Source: an uncultured Ruminococcus sp.
GTDB lineage: Bacteria; Bacillota; Clostridia; Oscillospirales; Acutalibacteraceae
Direction: 5' to 3'
Assembly (NCBI GenBank): GCA_946414115.1
Contig: CAMKNF010000056.1
Location: 1 to 10,585 of the forward strand
DNA length: 10,585 nt
Shown here: in pieces, positions 1 through 6,657 of the stretch
How positions within the stretch are numbered: the first letter of the stretch is position 1
How the letters are laid out: the number at the start of each line of letters is the position of its first letter
Position numbers and translations under genes: made by a program
The notes under the pieces: model-generated
What the model saw: only the letters and a program-made list of their open reading frames with translations
What the model was told of the DNA's origin: nothing
The model's database searches: none

Positions 1-1
1 C

Positions 2-170
2 ATTTATACCGTAGGGGCGACCCTGTGTGGTCGCCCTAAACGTTACCGATATATCTACAAAAAATCAGTAAACAAACTTTCCCTTACAACACGCAACATT
101 ACAAATTCGGAGCGTAGCGACCATTAATTCCTCATTCCTAATTCCGAATTCCGCATTAAATTATCGTTTA
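2..170. repeat. Dispersed palindromic repeat element, copy 1
   Basis: Bases 2-55 match 1782-1835 at about 51 of 54 positions. The core is a hairpin: GGGCGACC (15-22), loop CTGTGT (23-28), GGTCGCCC (29-36), preceded by GTAG. Both copies are also followed, after a diverged middle, by the same 14 bases TAAATTATCGTTTA (157-170 here), so the whole element may run to about 170. The middle of this copy holds four tandem 7-base units of the form ATTCCNN (127-154). No reading frame is present. This looks like a non-coding, REP- or MITE-like dispersed element; the outer limits are inferred from only two copies. Confidence 0.7.
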
Positions 171-485
171 TTACACCAACCGATCTTATAATTTCAGCAT
201 ATATATACTGCTTGATAATCCGCAACTACATCAGTGTGGAACAATTATTGCAATATATCAACAAAATACAATTATTATGCATTTCTAATTATTTATTGCT
301 AAATGCGAAACGTTATTATTTGCCAAAATAATACCAAATTTTTTGTGCTTCCCCGCAAAAAATATGTATTTAAAATTGGTGATAAAACCTGAACTTCCTC
401 AAAAAATGCCGAATAAAAGCGTAATATCAAAATTTTAATTATTTTTAGAAACATCTATTATTTTTATGCGATTTGCCGTATTTTA
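171..485. other. AT-rich intergenic stretch with no identifiable gene
   Basis: This stretch is strongly AT-rich and has short homopolymer runs. I see no open frame with a ribosome binding site, no convincing hairpin with a T-run, and no tRNA-like or riboswitch-like fold. It lies between the repeat element and the AraC gene promoter and may carry upstream regulatory sites that I cannot define. Confidence 0.5.
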
Positions 486-514
486 TTGACAATATATCAA
501 AAAATATTTATTAT
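486..514 (+). promoter_or_regulatory. Sigma-A type promoter of the AraC-family gene
   Basis: A perfect -35 box TTGACA (486-491) is followed, after exactly 17 bases, by the -10 box TATTAT (509-514). Transcription would start near 521 and give a leader of about 60 bases before the ATG at 581. A second -10-like TATAAA lies at 512-517, but its spacing is too long. The match suggests substantial basal expression of the regulator. Confidence 0.75.
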
Positions 515-580
515 AAATAGCATAAAGCAAGGCAAAATATCATTATTGTTATTAAATGGGTATATAAATGAGGTGTTATT

Positions 581-1438
581 ATGAGTTTTGATTTCTTGCG
601 TTCCGCCTCGACTTCGAGTTCTGTGTTCAGAGTCGTTTGCGGTGAAATGGTTCTTGATGACAGATGGAATGTACACAGCGAGGTCGTTATTGCGCTTGTA
701 AGGACAGGCTCAATGACACTTGAGACTACTACTAACGCATATCATCTTAATCAGGGCGATATATACTTTATTTCCCCGAATCAGAAGTACAGAATCTCCG
801 ATAATCTCAACGCTGTTGTTGACGTTATTCTGCTTAATCTTTCAAATCCTTCGTCTGTTACGCAGGAGTATATTCCGCAGAGCATTATCAGAGGACTTAC
901 AACCGGTAATTGCACTCACTTTGTAAAGGTCACTCCCGATGACGCTTTTTATTCGGAAATACTCAACGATTTGAGAACCGTTACAAAAGCAGAGAACGAA
1001 AAATTTGACTTTTTCCAGCTTCTTGTTCACGGAAAAATGTACGAGATTTTCTACATTCTCTTTGCAAATAAATACATTGAAATTTTTGATGTTGAAACTC
1101 AGGGGAAAAAATATCGTGCTCTCCGCAGAATTACCGAGTATATCAACGAAAATTTCTGCGAAAACATTTCGCTTGACACTATTGCACAGACAACCGGCTT
1201 GAGCCGTTATTACGTATCGCACCTTTTCAAGGAACTTATGAACACAACGTTTGTAAACTACGTAAACGAGCTTCGCCTTACCCGTGCGGCTATGCTGCTC
1301 ACAACAACCGATACTCCGATTATTGAGATTGCAGGAATGTCGGGATTCAATAATATTTCAAACTTCAACAGAGCGTTCAAAATGTACTACGACACCACGC
1401 CGTCGAAGTACAGAAAAACAGAACGCCAGACGTTTTAA
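581..1438 (+). CDS. AraC-family transcriptional regulator, cupin plus HTH
   Basis: This is a 285-residue DNA-binding regulator of the AraC/XylS type. Residues about 30-90 look like the cupin-type sensing fold (GSMTLETTTNAYHLNQGD, then IYFISPNQKY), which in this family usually binds a small sugar-like ligand. Residues about 180-282 form the double helix-turn-helix domain: the first HTH is around 197-217 (SLDTIAQTTGLSRYYVSHLF), the second around 246-270 (IIEIAGMSGFNNISNFNRAF), followed by the family-typical P-S-K-Y-R. The ATG is preceded by a GAGGTG site 5 bases upstream. The length fits the family. The gene stands alone with its own promoter and terminator. Its target and ligand are not shown by the sequence; control of the nearby starch and sugar-uptake genes is an inference from position only, since the SleB-type gene and hairpin repeats lie between. 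Confidence 0.93.
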   Translation: MSFDFLRSASTSSSVFRVVCGEMVLDDRWNVHSEVVIALVRTGSMTLETTTNAYHLNQGDIYFISPNQKYRISDNLNAVVDVILLNLSNPSSVTQEYIPQSIIRGLTTGNCTHFVKVTPDDAFYSEILNDLRTVTKAENEKFDFFQLLVHGKMYEIFYILFANKYIEIFDVETQGKKYRALRRITEYINENFCENISLDTIAQTTGLSRYYVSHLFKELMNTTFVNYVNELRLTRAAMLLTTTDTPIIEIAGMSGFNNISNFNRAFKMYYDTTPSKYRKTERQTF

Positions 1439-1456
1439 CAGAATACCACCGATAAG

Positions 1457-1487
1457 TGCCGATGCAGATTGACTGCGTCGGCATTTT
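1457..1487 (+). terminator. Intrinsic terminator after the AraC-family gene
   Basis: An 11-base-pair stem, TGCCGATGCAG (1457-1467) with CTGCGTCGGCA (1473-1483), contains one G-T pair, has a 5-base loop, and is followed by TTTT and a further T-rich stretch. It starts 18 bases after the stop codon, as expected for a rho-independent terminator. Confidence 0.85.
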
Positions 1488-1539
1488 GCTTTATAGAGTG
1501 TAAACTATAATTTAGCGTTGGTATTATAGCAACGTTGAC

Positions 1540-1563
1540 GTAGGGACACGGCGTGCCGTGTCC
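1540..1563 (+). repeat. GTAGGG-type palindrome, copy A
   Basis: GTAG leads into GGACACGGC (1544-1552), two central bases, and GCCGTGTCC (1555-1563), a 9-bp palindrome. The whole 24-base unit occurs again in exact reverse complement at 1680-1703. It belongs to a set of intergenic hairpins here that begin with GTAGGG. No coding role is seen. Confidence 0.8.
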
Positions 1564-1564
1564 A

Positions 1565-1591
1565 CACAAAAATTGCAATGCAATTTTTGTG
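1565..1591. repeat. Perfect 12-bp AT-rich hairpin
   Basis: CACAAAAATTGC (1565-1576) pairs perfectly with GCAATTTTTGTG (1580-1591) around a 3-base loop AAT. It follows copy A of the GTAGGG palindrome after one base. It has no T-run beyond its own arm, so it is not an obvious terminator and is better read as part of the repeat cluster. Confidence 0.75.
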
Positions 1592-1602
1592 AATAGGACG
1601 TT

Positions 1603-1617
1603 AGGGATGCCGTCCCT
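1603..1617. repeat. Short GTAAGGG-type hairpin
   Basis: AGGGA (1603-1607) pairs with TCCCT (1613-1617) around a 5-base loop. On the minus strand the unit starts GTAAGGGA, resembling the GTAGGG start of its neighbours, so I read it as a smaller or decayed member of the same hairpin set. Confidence 0.55.
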
Positions 1618-1679
1618 TACGGAGAGGTTTGTTGTCCTCTATTACTACGGTTAATTTGGTACAGTTTAATTGCCACTAC

Positions 1680-1703
1680 GGACACGGCACGCCGTGTCCC
1701 TAC
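1680..1703 (-). repeat. GTAGGG-type palindrome, copy B, inverted
   Basis: This is an exact 24-base reverse complement of 1540-1563, lying 116 bases downstream of it. Its internal palindrome is GGACACGGC (1680-1688) and GCCGTGTCC (1691-1699), ending in CCCTAC. With copy A it would bracket 1564-1679 as an inverted-repeat pair. Confidence 0.8.
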
Positions 1704-1735
1704 GACTGTAAATGAAGCGTTTGTTGTTACCTAAC

Positions 1736-1761
1736 GGGCAGCCACACAGGGCTGCCCCTAC
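1736..1761 (-). repeat. GTAGGGGCAGCC-type hairpin, inverted
   Basis: GGGCAGCC (1736-1743) pairs with GGCTGCCC (1750-1757) and the unit ends in CTAC. Read on the minus strand it is GTAGG GGCAGCC, loop CTGTGT, GGCTGCC, the same layout and loop as the hairpin at 11-36 but with two stem positions changed in a compensating way on both arms. Confidence 0.75.
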
Positions 1762-1781
1762 AGTGTAATATCAGTGTTTGT

Positions 1782-1924
1782 ATTTATACCGTAGGGGCGA
1801 CCCTATGTGGTCGCCCGAAACGTTACCTATATATCAACTTAAAATTCGGGCTACAATTTTCTCCAAACAAGCTTACTTTTCCACTCGAATTGCCCGCCGA
1901 GGCACTCGGCTAAATTATCGTTTA
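1782..1924. repeat. Dispersed palindromic repeat element, copy 2
   Basis: Bases 1782-1835 repeat 2-55 with about three differences. The hairpin GGGCGACC (1795-1802), loop CTATGT, GGTCGCCC (1809-1816) keeps its 8-bp stem; differences fall in the loop and just outside. A second small hairpin, GCCGAG and CTCGGC around GCA (1896-1910), comes directly before TAAATTATCGTTTA (1911-1924), the same 14 bases that end copy 1. The interior between is largely diverged. Confidence 0.7.
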
Positions 1925-1994
1925 ACTTAAAAGGTAAAAAATTTATGTGAAATATTAGTATAATTTTTCACTCGGTTTTGTGCGATACTACAGC

Positions 1995-2029
1995 TTGAAA
2001 GCAAATACTAACTGTGGTAAAATTATAAT
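1995..2029 (+). promoter_or_regulatory. Promoter of the SleB-type hydrolase gene
   Basis: TTGAAA (1995-2000) is followed after 17 bases by TAAAAT (2018-2023), a good vegetative-type pair. A perfect TATAAT sits directly after it at 2024-2029 but lacks a -35 box at the proper distance. I saw no clear forespore sigma-factor consensus, so sporulation control is not supported by sequence. Confidence 0.6.
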
Positions 2030-2059
2030 AACTATGATTAATTATTCAGGTGATTAGAT

Positions 2060-2851
2060 TTGAGAAATTTTTTGGATAAAAAAATCAATAAGGTGCTGTC
2101 AGTTGTGCTTGTTTTGATTTCGGTGCTTGTTGTAATTCAGACCGTTTTTGCGAGCGGAACGCTGAAAGCAGGCGAAAACGAGAAAACGGCTCCTGCGTCA
2201 AACATCAATCCGAGAATTGATGAAATTGCCTCAAAAGAGGGAATTGTGCTCACAACAACAGTTCCGGTTACGACAATAGAAAAACCGACGCAGACGACAA
2301 CAAAGGCACCGTCAACAAAGGCAACTAAAGCAACAAAGCCGTCTACGGCAAAAGCCACAACTCAGGCGGCGACAATTCCCTTTGCAACTGCGATTCCGCC
2401 GCAGACTCCTGCCGACTACAATGCGCAGTGGAACGCAGGATACCTTGTTGCAATTGACAACCCCGACCCAACGTATGAGTGCGGTCAGGTTATATTGAGC
2501 GACGGCGACAGGGATTTGCTTGAGCGACTTTGTATGGGCGAATTCGGTTCGGGAGGATTTGTCGGTGCGGCTCTGATTGCACAGGCGGTTAAGGACGCAA
2601 TGTGCTTTGACGGCTATACAAGCGTTCAGTCTATTATTGACGGCTGTCACTACACCGGCAGAACGGACATTGGTACAAACGAGGCCTGCAAACAGGCGGT
2701 AAGGTATATTTTTGATGAGAACCACGACGCTGTTCAGCACAGGATTATGTATATGTATAATCCGTATATCGTGCAGAGCGCATTCCACGAAAGTCAGAAC
2801 TACATACTTACATATCAGGACGTAAGATTTTTTGACCGCTGGGGATATTAA
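2060..2851 (+). CDS. Membrane-anchored SleB-type cell wall hydrolase
   Basis: This 263-residue protein has a basic N-terminus and one hydrophobic segment (about 11-31), acting as signal or anchor. A Thr/Ala/Pro/Lys-rich linker follows (about 65-117, many TTT, TKAT and TTQ units), and a C-terminal domain (about 145-263) resembles the SleB/CwlJ hydrolase family, which cuts spore cortex or vegetative peptidoglycan. The family-like features are the MGEFGSGGFVGAALIAQAV stretch with E161 as the likely catalytic glutamate, the S-V-Q-S-I-I-D segment, and the final YNPYIVQS and FHESQNYILTYQDVRFF segments. The start is TTG at 2060, chosen because AGGTGAT (2048-2054) lies 5 bases upstream and no ATG fits. 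The gene is alone, between its own promoter and a shared terminator. A role in spore germination or in wall remodelling is possible; the sequence does not decide. Confidence 0.8.
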   Translation: MRNFLDKKINKVLSVVLVLISVLVVIQTVFASGTLKAGENEKTAPASNINPRIDEIASKEGIVLTTTVPVTTIEKPTQTTTKAPSTKATKATKPSTAKATTQAATIPFATAIPPQTPADYNAQWNAGYLVAIDNPDPTYECGQVILSDGDRDLLERLCMGEFGSGGFVGAALIAQAVKDAMCFDGYTSVQSIIDGCHYTGRTDIGTNEACKQAVRYIFDENHDAVQHRIMYMYNPYIVQSAFHESQNYILTYQDVRFFDRWGY

Positions 2852-2868
2852 TTCGGCGGCATAATTAA

Positions 2869-2917
2869 AAAGGTCGGGACACCGTTTTAGAACGATGCAC
2901 CGACCTTTGTTTTTTTA
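2869..2917. terminator. Bidirectional terminator between convergent genes
   Basis: AAAGGTCGG (2869-2877) pairs with CCGACCTTT (2900-2908), and an imperfect inner stem extends it. A T-run follows on the plus strand (2910-2917), and an A-run before the stem (2867-2871) gives a T-run for minus-strand transcripts. It would serve both the hydrolase gene and the sugar-transporter operon. Confidence 0.85.
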
Positions 2918-2941
2918 TTTAGTTTATAGGCACTCGACAAA

Positions 2942-3820
2942 TCAACCCTTGACTGCACCTGCCATAACACCCTTGATGATGTATTTCTGGCATGCAAAGT
3001 AGAAGATGATAATCGGGATGATTGCGAGCACGAGCATAGCCATCATAGCTGCCATATCAATTGAACCGTATCCGCCACGCAGATACTGAATTGCCATCGG
3101 CAATGTCTTAACGTCGCTCAGAATCAATGTGGGGAGGAGGTAGTCGTTCCAAATCCACATTGCCTGAAGAATTGCAACGGTAATAGCCGACGGGCGGAGA
3201 ATCGGGAAGTCTATAAGGAAAAACGTCTTCATCGGTCCGCAGCCGTCAATCATAGCCGCCTCTTCAATTTCAAGCGGAACAGACTTTACGAAGCCTGCAA
3301 ACATAAACACTGAAAGTCCTGCACCGAAGCCGAGGTAGATTATAACGATACCGAACATATTGTCAAGGTGAAGCATATTTGCCACCTGCGACATCGGATA
3401 CATAACCATCTGGAACGGTACAATCATTGAGAATGCAAAGAGAATGTATATGAGCTTGGTGTACCACGTCTTTACTCTCGTGATAAACCACGCACACATT
3501 GCCGTTGCAAGTACAATGAGAATTACCGAGCACACGGTGATGAAAAGCGATACGAAGAATGCACTGAAGAAGTCGATTTTTTCAATGCCGTTTGTGTAGT
3601 TTTTCAGTCCGACAAAGCTTTCCGCATTCGGGAAAGCGAACGGCTCGTTGCTCACAAAGAGCTTGCCCTTAAAGCTGTTCATCAGAACAAGCAGAATCGG
3701 AGCGATGAAAACAATGGAGATAATCATCAGGATTATGAATTTAACCCAGTCCTTGACTGTCATCGGAGCACGGAGCTTTGCTTTTTTCTCCTTGATTTTG
3801 GATTTAACCTTTTCAGACAT
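2942..3820 (-). CDS. MalG-like ABC sugar permease
   Basis: This 292-residue inner-membrane subunit belongs to a CUT1-type carbohydrate importer. About six membrane spans are visible, the first around residues 27-48. The cytoplasmic EAA loop, EEAAMIDGCGPMKTFFLIDFP (starting near 186), is the contact site for the ATPase. The short positively charged tail ending MAGAVKG is typical of MalG-type proteins. The ATG shares one base with the stop codon of the upstream permease (TAATG), and AGGAGG lies 10 bases before it inside that gene, so translation is probably coupled. It is the last gene of the operon and ends just before the bidirectional terminator. By context its substrate is likely a malto-oligosaccharide, but the permease alone does not show this. 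Confidence 0.92.
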   Translation of the reverse strand: MSEKVKSKIKEKKAKLRAPMTVKDWVKFIILMIISIVFIAPILLVLMNSFKGKLFVSNEPFAFPNAESFVGLKNYTNGIEKIDFFSAFFVSLFITVCSVILIVLATAMCAWFITRVKTWYTKLIYILFAFSMIVPFQMVMYPMSQVANMLHLDNMFGIVIIYLGFGAGLSVFMFAGFVKSVPLEIEEAAMIDGCGPMKTFFLIDFPILRPSAITVAILQAMWIWNDYLLPTLILSDVKTLPMAIQYLRGGYGSIDMAAMMAMLVLAIIPIIIFYFACQKYIIKGVMAGAVKG

Positions 3821-4662
3821 TAGTTTTCAACCTCCTTTCTTCTTGTTAAGAAGAGCTGTGTAAGCGCTATTGCCGCAACAATGAGGAAGAATATTACAGC
3901 CTTAGCCTGTCCTACGCCCTGCCAGCCTACACGACCGTAGAAGGTATTGTAGATGTCAAGCGCAAGCATCTGCGTTGACTTGCCGGGTGCGCCTGCCGTA
4001 AGAGCATAGTTCTGGTCGAACAGCTTGAACGAGTTTGTAAGCGTTAAGAATAGACAGATTGTAATTGATGGCATAACCTGCGGAATTGTGATGTGGAACA
4101 GTCTTTGCACACTGTTTGCGCCGTCAATTTGTGCCGCTTCAATAAGGTCGGGCGAAATATTCTGAATGCCCGAAATGTAAATAATCATCATATATCCTAT
4201 AAGCTGCCAGTTCATCAGTATGACGAGTCCCCAGAAGCCGTAAGAAGCGTCGGTTGTAATTGTGGCGTTGAAATACTGCAAAACGCCGTTGATAATCATA
4301 AGCCAGATATAGCCCAGCACGATACCGCCGATAAGGTTCGGCATAAAGAAGATTGTTCTGAATACGTTGGTGCCTCGAAGCGCCTTTGTAAGCAGCATTG
4401 CAAACAGAAAGGCGAGAATGTTGATTGTGATAACGGACACAATCGTGAATTTTACCGTAAACCACAGCGCATTTATAAAGTCCTCGTTTGCAAAAGCCTT
4501 GAGATAGTTATCAAAGCCTACCCATTTTGCATTTTTTACTGTTTTGAATTTGCAGAAAGAGAGATAGATTCCCATAATAAACGGAATCAGAAACGAAATG
4601 AGAAATGCGACAACGGTCGGAAGTGCAAGCACAGGAAACCATTTTTTTATTGCCTTTTGCAT
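3820..4662 (-). CDS. MalF-like ABC sugar permease
   Basis: This is the partner permease of the same CUT1 importer, with about six spans (first around residues 10-36) and the EAA loop EAAQIDGANSVQRLFHITIP (near 175). It lacks the large extra periplasmic domain of the E. coli MalF, as usual in Gram-positive bacteria. I chose the ATG at 4662 (280 residues) because GGAGG (4671-4667) sits 5 bases upstream of it. An in-frame ATG at 4674 would add four residues, but it overlaps that binding site and has only a weak AGGA of its own. The gene lies downstream of a terminator-like hairpin and overlaps the next gene by one base. Confidence 0.92.
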   Translation of the reverse strand: MQKAIKKWFPVLALPTVVAFLISFLIPFIMGIYLSFCKFKTVKNAKWVGFDNYLKAFANEDFINALWFTVKFTIVSVITINILAFLFAMLLTKALRGTNVFRTIFFMPNLIGGIVLGYIWLMIINGVLQYFNATITTDASYGFWGLVILMNWQLIGYMMIIYISGIQNISPDLIEAAQIDGANSVQRLFHITIPQVMPSITICLFLTLTNSFKLFDQNYALTAGAPGKSTQMLALDIYNTFYGRVGWQGVGQAKAVIFFLIVAAIALTQLFLTRRKEVEN

Positions 4663-4684
4663 ATTTTCCTCCATTTGTCCTTTT

Positions 4685-4720
4685 AAAAAAACCTCCTGCC
4701 CCCGAGGGAGCAGGAGGTTT
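4685..4720 (-). terminator. Terminator-like hairpin inside the transporter operon
   Basis: On the minus strand an 11-bp perfect GC-rich stem (4720-4710 with 4699-4689) plus a short inner stem is followed by seven T residues (4691-4685). It lies 43 bases after the binding-protein stop codon and only about 10-25 bases before the permease start. It has all the marks of a rho-independent terminator, but within an operon it more likely acts as a partial stop or as a 3-prime stabiliser of the binding-protein message, giving more binding protein than permease. Confidence 0.85.
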
Positions 4721-4763
4721 GCAGTTAATTATTTGATTGATGCAGTCAGAATAAAGGTATAAC

Positions 4764-6176
4764 TTATTCTGCTGTTGCCTCACGCTCTGTCTTCCAGGAA
4801 GCCTTTGCGTCGTCAACAACCTTTGACCAGTCCTTCTGACCCTGAACATACTCGAGGAGAGAAGCACCGAATTCGTTCTTCCAGTTTTCACTCGGGAATG
4901 CTGTGAAGAGCCACTCAGGATTCTTGATTCCTTCGCTCTCTTTTGCTTTCCATGAAAGAACTTCTTTAGCGAGCGGATCTGTAGGCTGCTCATCTTCCTT
5001 GAATGTGTTGAAGGGAGTGATGAATCCAAGCTCGTTTGTTACGGCCTTCTTGCCGTAATCGCTTGAGAACAACCATACGAGGAAGTCGATAGATGCCTGC
5101 TGTGTAGCTTCGTCAACGTTGCTGTTGATAGCAAAGTAGTTTTCAGTACCGATGCAGATACCCTGTTTTTCTTCGTCCTTAACACCTGTGTAGATGGGGA
5201 GGAACTTGATGTTTTCAGCCTTTGTTACGTTACCGTCAACGCCGTTAATCTGAGCCCAGCCCCAGTTACCGTTCTGAATCATAGCGCACTTGCCTGTAGC
5301 AAATTCAGCCATTGATTCGTCAACAGTCTTGCTGCCGAGGAGATTTTTGTCTGTGCAGGAGTTATTTGTATAAAGGTCAAAAATATTCTTGTAGTTGTCT
5401 GCATACTTAAATGAAATTTCTTTAGCGTTAAGACCGTTAAGAATTACATTGTCGCTTGATGTGTCGTCCTTGAACTCATAATAGAGCGGGAGATTTGCAA
5501 GGTGAGTCTGCCATCTCCAGTCGTCGCCTGTCTTGAGTGATGTTGAACCGAATACGCCTTCAATTCCGAGCTCGTCTTTCTTTGACTGCATATCTTCAAC
5601 AACAAGCTTGAGTGTGTCAAAGCTCTTGATTTCGTCTGTTGACTTTGCCTTTGCGCCGTCAGTCTTGAAGTACTTCTGCATAATCTCGTCGTTGTAGATG
5701 ATGCCGTAGCCCTCAATTGCGTAAGGAACGCCGTAAACGCCTTCGTCCTTTGTTACTGCAAGCGACTTGTTTTCGTCGGTGAGCATATTGTAAAGCTCTG
5801 TGTCCTTAAGGTCTGCGCAGTAGTCAGCCCAGTTCTGGTAACCAACAGGTCCGTTAATCTGGAAGATTGTCGGCGGATCTGACTTTGCAATTTCTGATGT
5901 GAGAGTTTTCTCGTACTCACCCGAAGCGGCTGTTTTAACCTTAACCTCGATGCCTGTTTCTTCCTTGTACTTTTTAGCGATAGCCTCGTACTTGTCGGCA
6001 ATTTCGGGCTTGAAGTTTAAGAAGTAAATTGACTTTACGCCTGATGTGTCAGCCTTACTGCTTGAGCCTGATTCAGAACCTGAACCTGATGAGCCTGAAC
6101 CGCCGCATCCTGCAAAAGCAGTAGCCATCATGCAGCCTGCCATTGTAAGGGCAAGGACTTTTTTTGACTTTTTCAT
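4764..6176 (-). CDS. Sugar ABC transporter substrate-binding lipoprotein
   Basis: This 470-residue extracytoplasmic receptor captures a carbohydrate and delivers it to the two permeases encoded downstream. Residues 1-23 are a lipoprotein signal peptide (basic start, hydrophobic core) with lipobox A-F-A-G before Cys24, the expected lipid-anchored residue. A Gly/Ser-rich flexible linker (about 25-44) follows. The rest resembles the SBP_bac_1 (MalE-like) family: an early YEAIAKKYKEETGIEVKV segment, GVPYAIEGYGIIYNDEI near 155, and MIQNGNWGWAQI near 300 with aromatic residues that could stack on sugar rings. Start: AGGAG lies 9 bases before the ATG. Position opposite a secreted amylase suggests maltodextrin, but raffinose-type and other oligosaccharide receptors look similar, so the substrate is inferred. 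Confidence 0.93.
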   Translation of the reverse strand: MKKSKKVLALTMAGCMMATAFAGCGGSGSSGSGSESGSSSKADTSGVKSIYFLNFKPEIADKYEAIAKKYKEETGIEVKVKTAASGEYEKTLTSEIAKSDPPTIFQINGPVGYQNWADYCADLKDTELYNMLTDENKSLAVTKDEGVYGVPYAIEGYGIIYNDEIMQKYFKTDGAKAKSTDEIKSFDTLKLVVEDMQSKKDELGIEGVFGSTSLKTGDDWRWQTHLANLPLYYEFKDDTSSDNVILNGLNAKEISFKYADNYKNIFDLYTNNSCTDKNLLGSKTVDESMAEFATGKCAMIQNGNWGWAQINGVDGNVTKAENIKFLPIYTGVKDEEKQGICIGTENYFAINSNVDEATQQASIDFLVWLFSSDYGKKAVTNELGFITPFNTFKEDEQPTDPLAKEVLSWKAKESEGIKNPEWLFTAFPSENWKNEFGASLLEYVQGQKDWSKVVDDAKASWKTEREATAE

Positions 6177-6218
6177 TTTAAGAATCTCCTTTAGAAAATG
6201 TAAGTATTAAGAAATTTC

Positions 6219-6278
6219 TGCCGTAACTGCTGAAATATTGCGCAAAACGCATATGTGATCAGCCACGTAACTGCGGCA
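6219..6278 (-). promoter_or_regulatory. Repeat-rich leader of the transporter operon
   Basis: The 5-prime leader of the binding-protein gene carries two exact 9-base direct repeats CGTAACTGC (plus-strand reading, 6222-6230 and 6266-6274), 44 bases apart centre to centre, with outer TGCCG and CGGCA in inverted order. Between them lies an inverted repeat TGCG-CAAAA-CGCA (6239-6251) with near-symmetric ATAT flanks. These could be operator sites or an RNA fold; no known operator consensus is recognised. Confidence 0.4.
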
Positions 6279-6293
6279 ATCTTTCCAATTGTT

Positions 6294-6322
6294 ATCATAG
6301 CATTAAATTTCAAATTTATCAA
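6294..6322 (-). promoter_or_regulatory. Promoter of the sugar transporter operon
   Basis: On the minus strand TTGATA (6322-6317) is followed after exactly 17 bases by TATGAT (6299-6294), close to the vegetative consensus. Transcription would begin near 6287, leaving a leader of about 110 bases before the ATG at 6176. Confidence 0.7.
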
Positions 6323-6434
6323 TAGGGTTTTATATATTTTTTTATAAAAAATTTTTAATCCTTCTGAAAATTTAGTAATTTTATAAGGTTTTATGCGCTT
6401 TTCTGCTGTATTAGAAAGTATTTACAGTTTTTTT

Positions 6435-6459
6435 AAACTACTCTTAATTTGAGCAGTTT
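6435..6459. promoter_or_regulatory. Imperfect inverted repeat in the divergent control region
   Basis: AAACTACTC (6435-6443) and GAGCAGTTT (6451-6459) form a 9-bp inverted repeat with one mismatch and a 7-base AT-rich centre. It lies upstream of both divergent promoters, where an operator would be expected. It could bind a dimeric regulator; the protein is unknown. Confidence 0.35.
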
Positions 6460-6623
6460 GCTGAAAATAAAGATTAAAATATATGAAATATAGCTAAAAA
6501 CCGAATATTAGTTTCAAATTGTTAAATTTTATTACAAATGAGTTTCAGCACAAAAAACATACAAAAAGTAAAATTGCATAAATTAACCTCTTTTGCATTG
6601 TACATAATGACGTTTTTATCTTT

Positions 6624-6657
6624 TTGCAGTTTTTATTATAGACTTTATATATAAAGT
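6624..6657 (+). promoter_or_regulatory. Likely amylase promoter overlapped by a palindrome
   Basis: TTGCAG (6624-6629) and TATATA (6646-6651), 16 bases apart, are the best promoter pair upstream of the amylase gene, although AT-richness makes the -10 ambiguous. A perfect 16-bp palindrome, ACTTTATATATAAAGT (6642-6657), covers the -10 site. A dimeric repressor bound there would block transcription, but the palindrome could also arise by chance in AT-rich DNA. Confidence 0.4.

Noticed and set aside
1540..1816. Possible CRISPR array from repeated palindromes
   Set aside because: The repeats differ in sequence and orientation, spacers vary from tens to over a hundred bases, and no cas genes are present.
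4660..4674. Start of the MalF-like gene at the upstream ATG (4674)
   Set aside because: That ATG overlaps the GGAGG site that is correctly spaced for the ATG at 4662; its own upstream sequence is a weaker match.
4093..4686. Open frame of 197 codons on the plus strand
   Set aside because: It lies entirely opposite the MalF-like gene, has a low-complexity Cys/His/Arg-rich product typical of antisense frames, and has no family resemblance.
4511..5029. Open frame of 172 codons on the minus strand crossing the intercistronic hairpin
   Set aside because: It is a frame-shifted shadow of the binding-protein and permease genes. The correct frames give full family matches with no sign of frameshift.
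6177..6293. Riboswitch in the importer leader
   Set aside because: The leader has repeats and a small hairpin but no motif of a known riboswitch class and no terminator or sequestered binding site that I can pair convincingly.
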